Assembly (NCBI GenBank): GCA_016932145.1 | Contig: JAFGDI010000135.1 | Location: 1-9,281, forward strand | Direction of reading: 5' to 3' | DNA length: 9,281 nucleotides | From: Sedimentisphaerales bacterium | Lineage (GTDB): Bacteria > Planctomycetota > Phycisphaerae > Sedimentisphaerales > SM23-30 | In this document: positions 1 through 7,100 of the stretch, one piece after another | Layout: every line of letters starts with the position of its first letter | Numbering within the stretch: position 1 is the first letter of the stretch | Translations under genes and position numbers: made by a program | Notes under the pieces: generated by a model | The model's input: only the letters and a program-made list of their open reading frames with translations | Told to the model about the DNA's origin: nothing | The model's database searches: none

Positions 1-975
1 AATTATGCTATTGAGTATGTGGAAAAAGTTGCTGATGATAAGGATCCTTTCTTTCTTTATCTGCCGTTTACTTCGCCACACTGGCCATTACATGCCAAGC
101 CGCAGGATATAGCTAAATATCAGGGTAAGTACAAGCAGGCTGGCGGCTGGTCTGCCATTAGGGCTCAGAGATTTGAACGCATGAAGAAAATGGGTTTGCT
201 TGATCAGAACTGGCAGTTGTCTGATTCTGATTCTGAGGTGCTCAACTGGGATAATGTCAACCAGGACCAGATGGACCTTCGTATGGCTGTTTATGCTGCT
301 CAGATAGATGCTATGGATCAGAATATAGGCAGATTACTTAAAAAACTTGATGAGCTGGGCGTCAGAGATAATACTCTGATTATGTTCCTTGCCGACAATG
401 GTGCCTGTGCAGAGGCTTATAATAATACTATAGGAAGCGGTATTGGTAATCCTGATTCTGATACTGCATATCGCAGGTCATGGGCCAATGTGAGCAATAC
501 CCCATTCAGAATGTATAAACATTGGACGCATGAAGGCGGTACTTCCACCTGTCTGATAGCTAACTGGCCTGCCGGTATTAAAAAACACGGTATGATTACC
601 GATCAGCCGGGGCATATTGTTGATATTATGGCAACCTGTTTGGATGCGGCCAATACTAAGTACCCTGAGACTTATAATGGCAACGCTATTACTCCGCTGG
701 AAGGTTTAAGTCTTTTGCCGATCTTCCAGACTGGTACCCGTCAGGGCCATGAGACAATTTGCATAGAGCATGAGGGGAACCGTTCCTGTCGGAAGGGTGA
801 TTGGAAAATAGTTGCTTTGGCAAAAGGTACCTGGGAGCTATATAACATAGATACAGATCGTTCGGAGACAAATAATCTGGCAGATGTTCACCCTGAGATT
901 GTGGCTGAGCTGGAGACGTATTATAATGTCTGGGCAAAAAAGTGCAATGTCAGGGATGTGTCCTATTGGCAATAA
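1..975 (+). CDS. Arylsulfatase A-type sulfatase, C-terminal part (5' end outside window)
   Basis: The frame is open from base 1 (first residues NYAIEYVEKV) to TAA at 973-975, giving 324 visible residues. The GTG at 19 is internal, not a start. Visible sulfatase features are the substrate-side histidines in SPHWPLHA (H27, H31), the metal-ligand motif FLADNG (D132, N133), and the Lys/His-bearing segment YKHWTHEGGT (K173, H177). A C-terminal tail (GDWKIVALAKGTWELYNI...) is typical of the family's small C-terminal subdomain. The insertion with GGWSAIRAQRFERMKKMG, followed by MAVYAAQIDAMDQNIGRLL, resembles planctomycete and Bacteroidetes family S1 arylsulfatases. The formylglycine motif CxPSR/CxAxR and signal peptide would lie upstream and cannot be checked. 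The family hydrolyses sulfate esters, here probably on external sulfated polysaccharide (inference). The exact S1 subfamily and substrate are not readable from this fragment. Confidence 0.93.
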   Translation, partial: NYAIEYVEKVADDKDPFFLYLPFTSPHWPLHAKPQDIAKYQGKYKQAGGWSAIRAQRFERMKKMGLLDQNWQLSDSDSEVLNWDNVNQDQMDLRMAVYAAQIDAMDQNIGRLLKKLDELGVRDNTLIMFLADNGACAEAYNNTIGSGIGNPDSDTAYRRSWANVSNTPFRMYKHWTHEGGTSTCLIANWPAGIKKHGMITDQPGHIVDIMATCLDAANTKYPETYNGNAITPLEGLSLLPIFQTGTRQGHETICIEHEGNRSCRKGDWKIVALAKGTWELYNIDTDRSETNNLADVHPEIVAELETYYNVWAKKCNVRDVSYWQ

Positions 976-1063
976 GGCAGTCAAGACAATATGATGCTCA
1001 GGTTATAGACACACAATGTCAGAGTGTGTGATCCGTCATAAATTGTTCAGTCGGGACGGATAG

Positions 1064-1104
1064 GTAAAAAAATAGTCGACTCAAGAATTACTTCCTGAGC
1101 CGAC
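1064..1104 (-). terminator. Rho-independent terminator for the minus-strand gene
   Basis: Read on the minus strand, 1104-1075 folds into a 13-bp hairpin (arms GTCGGCTCAGGAA and TTCTTGAGTCGAC) closed by a GUAA tetraloop of the GNRA type. It is followed directly by TATTTTTTT. The two positions that deviate from perfect symmetry become G.U wobbles on the minus strand but A/C mismatches on the plus strand. The structure is therefore oriented for minus-strand transcription. It sits about 350 nt beyond the stop of the O-antigen ligase-like gene, implying a long 3' UTR. Confidence 0.8.
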
Positions 1105-1105
1105 A

Positions 1106-1189
1106 TGCAACATTGAAAAAAAGTATTGTTTTCCATAAGCAATATACAACATTTTGGCAGGCAATGCACGATTTTTTTTCAATGTTGCA
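1106..1189. repeat. 17-bp perfect inverted repeat with 50-nt spacer
   Basis: The arms TGCAACATTGAAAAAAA (1106-1122) and TTTTTTTCAATGTTGCA (1173-1189) are exact reverse complements. The spacer holds a smaller possible stem (TATTG 1124-1128 with CAATA 1140-1144). On the minus strand the element lies immediately 5' of the terminator hairpin, with a single base between them. The A/T run is at the loop side of the stem, so this is not an ordinary terminator by itself. Possible roles are a 3'-UTR stabilising stem, the body of a small RNA, or a remnant of a small mobile palindrome. No second copy was noticed in this window. Confidence 0.75.
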
Positions 1190-1450
1190 GAAAATTCATA
1201 TGTTTCTTTTTGCTCTCTGCCTGGGTATCAGATAAGGTCTGGTGCATATCTTTTCAACCTCTTGCTAATTCATGCTTTAGGTTTTATTGAACAGTATTTT
1301 ACTAATTTAATGACCTGTAATGAGTAATGTTTTTGATAGTTAGGGCAGTAGTTAGTGATAATAAATTGTTACTATAGTACAACTCTTGGCCGAACATTTG
1401 TTTGTAAGTGGTTATTTTCTTATCAGGAATAGGTTAAAGAGGTATGGCAG

Positions 1451-3760
1451 TCATTTACTATCCAGCATATTTTTGGCTTTTAGCTGAAGAGAGATATCCA
1501 TGCGGGGATAGAGGTGTTTTCGATGAGGGAATAGTTCAGACTGCATATTGAGGCATCCTTGTTCGATCTCGAGCGATTTTCTGGCCAGTTCTCTGGCTTT
1601 TTCCTGTTGGTCTGTTGCCTGTAATATTTCGGCCAGATGAAGCATAACATCGGAATTTCCCGGGTAGCGTTTTAGTGTTTCATTATAGTAGTTTATGGCT
1701 AATTGTAATGCATTGTATTTTTCGACGCCTGAGCTATGGCTGGCTCTGTCGCGGTGAAGATTGCCGGCGAGCTGGTAGCAGGAGCTATTAGCCGGGTCGG
1801 TTTTTATTGCCAGATCGAGATATTTTAAGGCTCTGTGTAAGATGTTATCATCTTTTGGCTTTGTATTATGCCAAAGAGCGGCATAAAGTTCGCCGGCATA
1901 TTTATAGCCGGTAGGGTCGCCGGGGTGGGTTTCTGATGCTTTAATTGCAAAAGCAGCGGCCTGTTCTATTAGTCCCGGCTGGCCACTGTCACCGGCATTG
2001 ATGGCATAGCGAGCGGCCAGGTTGAGCATTTTTTCGTTATTATAGATATGCCTGCCAGCATAAAACCAACTTGCTGAAACCCCGATTAATATTACTGTTG
2101 CCACTAAAGTTGAGTACTTCCTGCTTGTCACAGTATATATTGAGCCAGGTGTGTCCGAGTTTTTTAATGCCAAAAGCAATGCAACTGTCAGGGCGCAAAG
2201 TAGTGTTACGCCGGGTGTGAAAAAGGCAAAGTCAATACAGTTATGCAGTGCGAAAACAGCCAGTGAGGCAAATAGTGCCGCCTGACTACGCCGGTTTTGA
2301 AATATGGTCTCAATAATATTCAGTCGGAAAAGGAAATACCAGATAGCTATCATCATTGACATAAACACGCCAGAGCGAGTGAATATAATATAGAAAACTG
2401 CCTCAGGCATCAGTTTGCCGCCTGTCTCATCTTGTGAGAGCATCTGAACGGCAACAGAGCAGGCAGTTAGTCCAAGTGTCAGTGTTAAAAAAGAGACCGG
2501 TTTTAACTTTTCCGGTTTTGTTGTTTTTATGTTTATGCTGGCAGGTTCAGGATTGAGCATTTGCCAGACTACGGCCAGAGTTGCCCAGACCATAGCGATA
2601 AAACCTGTTATACCCCACTGACTGAATATTGACAGGGCTACACAATGTGGGTCTTTTACCAGTTCAGGTGAAGTAGGGTTCATATAAATGGGGTAGTATG
2701 AGCCGAAGTTAAGTGGTCCAACACCTGTGAGCCAGTGGTCGGCAATCATCTTTACTGTTGCCTGCCAGTATTGCCAGCGTATCCAGAGGTTGGAAGTTGG
2801 CAGCCGGTCATATAATATGCCATAGGAAGTAACTGCTGCGATACCGGCAATTAATATGACGATAAAACCGCCGAAAAGCAAAGGCCTGTTATTAATTCGC
2901 ATAAGCAGTCCAAAGAGCACAGTTGCAGGCACAAGGAGAGCTAATCCTGATTTACCACCTGTGCTATCAGTGAGATATATGCCATAGGTCAGTAGGATTA
3001 AAGTTGCCAGACCACACAATAAGGCCTTTTTGCCGCCACTTATTGCAAGGGCCAGGGCCGCTCCGACAGTAAGCAATAAGTAAGAAGCGGCAGTATTACT
3101 GATCGGGAAATAGCCGCCAGTGTCCATACTTAATATTCTTTCTTCCAGTTGGTATGCCTGCCAGGAATCAGGTTCAAGGCCATTGGCCAGCATGAATTCA
3201 TTGTAATTGCTTTGCATGGCCTTAATATTTTCGCCGTGTTCATAATGCTTCTGTTGATAGCAGCGGATAGAAAGTGTGCTGCCCAGAGCGAGTATGAAAA
3301 TAAGCAGGAATTTACGCTTATTTTCCGATGCAATTAGTAATTGCGGCATTATCAGGCAAACGGCAAAAGCAGAGATAAGATTGAGCGAGTCATTAAATGC
3401 CAGATGAAAATTGGAGGCACAGGAAACAGATATCATGGCGGCGGTCAGTAGGAGCAATCCTGGCAGGCAAAGCAGAGTTTTGTGCCAGATGAGTTTTTGA
3501 GTGTAAAATCTTATTGCCACCCAAAGGGCACAAGCCAATAAAGTCAGCATATTAAACGAGAGCATAAGCCCGGCAGAACCAAAGCCAAGTATGCCTGTGC
3601 CGATATTTTGCCCGGGATGGGGCAGATTCTGGAACAGGCTTTCGGAAATGAACAATCTGCATAAAACCACTGCCGTAATAATAAAAAAGGCGATACTATC
3701 GGCTATAGTAATTATATTTGAAGTGTATTTTAAAGGCTCTGGGCCTGGCTTTTCGGTCAT
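1451..3760 (-). CDS. O-antigen ligase/polymerase (Wzy_C family) membrane protein with C-terminal TPR region
   Basis: A 769-residue protein that probably polymerises or ligates surface polysaccharide at the cytoplasmic membrane (family inference). It has about a dozen hydrophobic segments, between residues ~15-130, 150-170, 220-315, 375-405, 420-440, 455-480, 495-535 and 550-570. The Wzy_C signature lies in the middle: TDSTGGKSGLALL (~264), the extracytoplasmic segment with WIRWQYWQ...WLTGVGPLNFGSYYP (~326-357), and DPHCVALSIFSQWGITG (~370-386). The last motif corresponds to the family's 'HNxxLxxxxExGxxG', with Gln in place of the usual Glu. Residues ~580-736 hold TPR-like helices (ALKYLDLAIKTDPANSSCYQLAG, then NYYNETLKRYPGNSDVMLHLAEIL), a common fusion in this family. 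ATG at 3760 is chosen because a weak GAGA ribosome-binding site precedes it. A TTG at 3772 would add four residues but overlaps that site. It is probably transcribed alone. Confidence 0.88.
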   Translation of the reverse strand: MTEKPGPEPLKYTSNIITIADSIAFFIITAVVLCRLFISESLFQNLPHPGQNIGTGILGFGSAGLMLSFNMLTLLACALWVAIRFYTQKLIWHKTLLCLPGLLLLTAAMISVSCASNFHLAFNDSLNLISAFAVCLIMPQLLIASENKRKFLLIFILALGSTLSIRCYQQKHYEHGENIKAMQSNYNEFMLANGLEPDSWQAYQLEERILSMDTGGYFPISNTAASYLLLTVGAALALAISGGKKALLCGLATLILLTYGIYLTDSTGGKSGLALLVPATVLFGLLMRINNRPLLFGGFIVILIAGIAAVTSYGILYDRLPTSNLWIRWQYWQATVKMIADHWLTGVGPLNFGSYYPIYMNPTSPELVKDPHCVALSIFSQWGITGFIAMVWATLAVVWQMLNPEPASINIKTTKPEKLKPVSFLTLTLGLTACSVAVQMLSQDETGGKLMPEAVFYIIFTRSGVFMSMMIAIWYFLFRLNIIETIFQNRRSQAALFASLAVFALHNCIDFAFFTPGVTLLCALTVALLLALKNSDTPGSIYTVTSRKYSTLVATVILIGVSASWFYAGRHIYNNEKMLNLAARYAINAGDSGQPGLIEQAAAFAIKASETHPGDPTGYKYAGELYAALWHNTKPKDDNILHRALKYLDLAIKTDPANSSCYQLAGNLHRDRASHSSGVEKYNALQLAINYYNETLKRYPGNSDVMLHLAEILQATDQQEKARELARKSLEIEQGCLNMQSELFPHRKHLYPRMDISLQLKAKNMLDSK

Positions 3761-3814
3761 GATAGTTCTCAAAATTATAGGTATGTCTAATTTAATATGG
3801 TTAAATCAGTATCT

Positions 3815-3843
3815 ATCGTAGCAGATAATGATGTTACGGTAAA
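3815..3843 (-). promoter_or_regulatory. Candidate sigma70-type promoter for the O-antigen ligase-like gene
   Basis: On the minus strand TTTACC (3843-3838) is separated by 17 bp from TACGAT (3820-3815). Each hexamer matches four of six consensus positions. It would give a leader of roughly 45-50 nt before the ATG at 3760. The match is modest and planctomycete promoters are poorly characterised, so this is tentative. Confidence 0.25.
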
Positions 3844-3891
3844 GTCTATTGCCGGGGGCAAGTCGGAGTATGGTTATTAGTTGTCAGGCAG

Positions 3892-3914
3892 TGGCCAAAG
3901 ACGGTTTTTGGCCA
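3892..3914. repeat. Perfect 8-bp palindrome in the divergent promoter region
   Basis: TGGCCAAA (3892-3899) and TTTGGCCA (3907-3914) are exact reverse complements around a 7-nt spacer (GACGGTT). No T-run follows on either strand, so it is not a terminator. Its place between two divergent genes, just upstream of a plus-strand promoter candidate, fits an operator for a dimeric regulator or a leader hairpin; the function is inferred only from position. Confidence 0.5.
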
Positions 3915-3920
3915 TTAAGT

Positions 3921-3949
3921 TTGATAAAAGTGGTTAATTCTGCCATAAA
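3921..3949 (+). promoter_or_regulatory. Candidate sigma70-type promoter for the large secreted protein gene
   Basis: TTGATA (3921-3926) and CATAAA (3944-3949) are separated by 17 bp, matching five and four consensus positions. It would give a leader of about 200 nt. A second, weaker candidate nearer the gene is TTGCAA (4042-4047) with TTTTAT or TTTATA near 4065-4071. The sequence alone cannot decide between them. Confidence 0.3.
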
Positions 3950-4143
3950 AAACAAATTCATCGTCAATTAAGGTCGGTAAATGACTGAATTGGGCAATGG
4001 AAAACAAAGATATTGATTATAATAAAAATAAGAGAATGAGCTTGCAAGGGCTTTATAACCAATATTTTATATTAAGTAACCATAATACGAAAGTAGTATT
4101 TTAACGCTGTTTTTATTAAAGAGAGCTGTTAAAAATCAAATAT

Positions 4144-4157
4144 AAGGAAGGAAGAGG
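4144..4157 (+). promoter_or_regulatory. Strong purine-rich ribosome-binding site for the gene at 4162
   Basis: A continuous purine tract (AAGGAAGGAAGAGG) ends four bases before the ATG at 4162. It contains two overlapping Shine-Dalgarno-like cores, GGAAGG and GAGG. This supports ATG 4162 as the start rather than the in-frame ATG at 4177. Confidence 0.75.
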
Positions 4158-4161
4158 AATT

Positions 4162-7100
4162 ATGTTGAGTTATTTCATGAAAGCCGGTAAGTCAGCAGGG
4201 CGTGTAGTATTGCTGGCTTTTATATTCATTGGGGTGGCAGTAGAGTTGCGTGCAGACATAACCTATACATTTCATCTTGATGGTGTTGAAACTGGCTTGC
4301 GTACAACCATAGAAAACTCGGTGAATGAGGCAGTAAAGATATTCAATAAGCATTGCTCAGTGAATAAACATTTGAGGATATATTATAACGCCGGTGTGCC
4401 TACGGCTCAGGCCAGTTGGAATGGCGATATTACATTTGGCGGCAGTCGTAGCACGCGTGTGGCTATGCACGAGATAGGTCACACTCTGGGTGTTGGGCAG
4501 TTGTCCGCCTGGAGTGTCAATATGGTAAGCGGCATCTGGCAGGGTTACTATGCCAATAAGAAAGGCGGCGAATTTAATAGTCCCTATGGTCTTACCGGTT
4601 CGATACATGGCGACTATGTTCATTTCTGGCCCTGGGGTCTGAACTACGATAGTGAAGATTCATTTGTAAGCAGGATACGGGCTACACAGGTGATGGCGGC
4701 ATTGCAGACCGATATGGGAGTGCTATCGGTGGTGGATGAGCCAGAAGATGCATTTGTGGCAGAAGGGGGGCAGGCGGTATTTAGCCTGGTAGCGCCTCTG
4801 GCATCAAGCTATCAATGGTATAAGACAGGAAATGCTACCGCTTTGGTGAACAATGCAAAGGTGTCAGGTGCAACTACATCGGTATTGAAACTGAACAGGA
4901 TCGAGCCGGCAGATGCTGGTTCGTATTATTGTGTTCTCAATAACGGTGCTCTTTCATGTCGTCCGGCCAGGCTGATATTGGCTCAGCAGGTAGGGCATTG
5001 GTCTTTCGATGGAAATGTGGCTGATAGTGTTGGCAGTAATAATGGTGTAATGAATGGTACGGGCAGTTATGTCTCTGGCAAGGTTGGTACAGCTCTGGCC
5101 TTTAATGGTAGTAATACAAGTGTTACTTTGCCAACAGGTGTGGCAGATGGCGAAGATCTTACGGTTGCGGCCTGGGTATATTGGAATGGCGGCAGTTCCT
5201 GGCAGCGGATCTTTGATTTTGGTACCAGTTCAGAGCAATATTTATTTCTTACGCCCAGTAATGGCAGTTTAATGCGTCTGGCGATAAAAAATGGCGATGC
5301 TGAGCAGGTGGTTAACTATGCTACGAAATTACCCACTGGCCAGTGGGTGCATCTGGCTGCGGTTTTGCGTGGCGATGTGGCGACATTGTATGTAAATGGA
5401 AAGCCAGCGGCTAATAATACCAGCTTTACTATAGACACTCGTGATTTTGACCCGGATCGCAACTATATAGGCAAGAGTCAGTTTTCTGCTGACCCGCTTT
5501 TTAATGGGCGTATTGATGAATTTCGTATATATAATTATGCCATATCAGGAGCGGATATTTGGTCATTGTGGGCTGGCAGTGCTAATGCTGCTCCTGAGCT
5601 GGGAAAGTCAATTAAGTTGCCCGATGCAACAGAAGCCGTTGCTTATAACGGAGTGAGTCTGACTGACTATGCCGTTGACCCAGATAATGGTACATTGACA
5701 TATACCCGGGTATCTGGTCCAGCCTGGCTCAATGTTTCTTCAGCAGGCATTCTCTCTGGTGCACCAGACAATAGTGATAAGGGTGAAAATATCTTCACTT
5801 TCCGGGTTACAGATCAATATGGTGCAAGTGATGAATCTATGGTCAGGGTGTTTGTCAAGGCCAGAGCAGGGCACTGGTCTTTTGATGGTGATCTGACCGA
5901 TAGTGCCGGGGGTAATACTGCGGTGCTTAGTGGTGCGGGCAGTTATGTTGCCGGTAAGTCTGGCAATGCTTTGAGTTTTAATGGTTCAGATACTTATTTG
6001 TCTTTGCCTGCCAATGTGAATGCCAGTGAAGATATTACCATTGCTGCCTGGGTATATTGGAACGGCGGCGGTGCCTGGCAGCGAGTGTTTGATTTTGGTA
6101 CTGGTACCAATCAATATTTCTTTCTTACGCCGAGTACCGGCAGTGTAATGCGGCTGGCAATTAAAAACGGTAATGCTGAACAGGCTGTGAGCTATGCAAC
6201 CACTATGCCGACGGGCCAGTGGTTACATATTGCAGGTGTATTACGGGGAGATGTGGCAACGCTTTATCTTAATGGTAAGCCGGTGTCAACTAATAGCAGT
6301 GTGACCATTAACCCAACTGACCTTAATTCAGTGCGAAACTATATAGGTAAAAGCCAGTTTTCAGATCCTTTGTTCAATGGTCGCATAGATGAGTTCAGGG
6401 TATATAATTATGCCGTCTCTGGTGCTTCTGTCTGGGGGCTCTGGGGCGGCAGTGCCAACAGTGCCCCAGAGTTTAATGCTGATATCTCATTACCCGCAGC
6501 CCGTGAGAACGCAGCTTATCCGGCACTGGGGCTGGCTGGCTATGTTACCGATGCTGATAATGATGTTCTGACCTTTACCCGGCTTAGCGGTCCAGCCTGG
6601 CTGAAAGTATCGGCTGCTGGTGTAATTAGTGGTACGCCCACGAGTTCGGATAAAGGGGTAAATACTTTTATCGTCAGGGTAAGTGATCAAGATGGTGCCA
6701 GTGATGATATAAGTCTGGATATAGTGGTGAGACAGGCCGATGAAGTTATATTTATGGATGGGCTTATAGATAATGTCGAAGCGGTTGAAGCCAGGACTTA
6801 TTCTGGCAATTCGCTTACCGACTATGTTAATACTTCCGATTGTGTATTTAGTAAGGTGTCCGGCCCGGCGTGGCTGGCTGTTAATCTTGACGGCAGCCTG
6901 TGCGGCAGACCGGCAGATAAAAATATTGGCCTTAATAGTTTTGTCGTTAAGGCTGTGGCCGCTGATGGCGGTACTGATACTGTGCAGATGAATGTTAATG
7001 TTTACGACAGCTATTCTGGATTGTCAGGTCTTAGTGACTTGCAGGTTATGGCGGAGAACTGGCTGAACGATCAGGGCGGCTGTGTGTCTTTCCCGGCAAC

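Larger units (their letters stand above)
976..1450. other. Convergent intergenic region (475 bp) with structured elements
   Basis: This gap lies between the 3' ends of the sulfatase (plus) and the O-antigen ligase-like gene (minus). It contains a minus-strand intrinsic terminator (1064-1104), an adjoining long inverted repeat (1106-1189), and two weaker plus-strand hairpins. The weak hairpins are arms 1009-1014/1024-1029, and ATCCGTC 1031-1037 with GACGGAT 1055-1061. Neither weak hairpin is followed by a T-run, so no clear terminator for the sulfatase was found. Positions 1190-1450 are AT-rich and show no convincing gene. Confidence 0.7.
3761..4161. other. Divergent promoter region (400 bp)
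   Basis: This is the shared upstream region of the minus-strand O-antigen ligase-like gene and the plus-strand large modular secreted protein. It becomes increasingly AT-rich toward 4162 and holds candidate promoters for both directions and a short perfect palindrome (3892-3914). No open reading frame with a convincing ribosome-binding site was seen inside it. Confidence 0.65.

Noticed and set aside
1106..1189. Integron attC-like site for the long inverted repeat.
   Set aside because: The ends do not match the GTTRRRY core (GTTGCAG breaks it), and there is no integrase or cassette array nearby.
1179..1247. A 22-codon minus-strand reading frame (ATG at 1247, TGA at 1179) preceded by AAGAGG.
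   Set aside because: The ribosome-binding-like site is 10 bases from the ATG, the peptide (MHQTLSDTQAESKKKHMNFL...) has no recognisable feature, and its end overlaps the arm of the inverted repeat; chance is a sufficient explanation.
3761..3772. TTG start at 3772 for the O-antigen ligase-like protein.
   Set aside because: It adds only MRTI, overlaps the weak GAGA ribosome-binding site of the ATG at 3760, and has no better site of its own.
3774..3779. Perfect TATAAT on the minus strand just upstream of the O-antigen ligase-like gene.
   Set aside because: No acceptable -35 hexamer at 16-18 bp, and it would start transcription only about 9 nt before the ATG, removing the ribosome-binding site.
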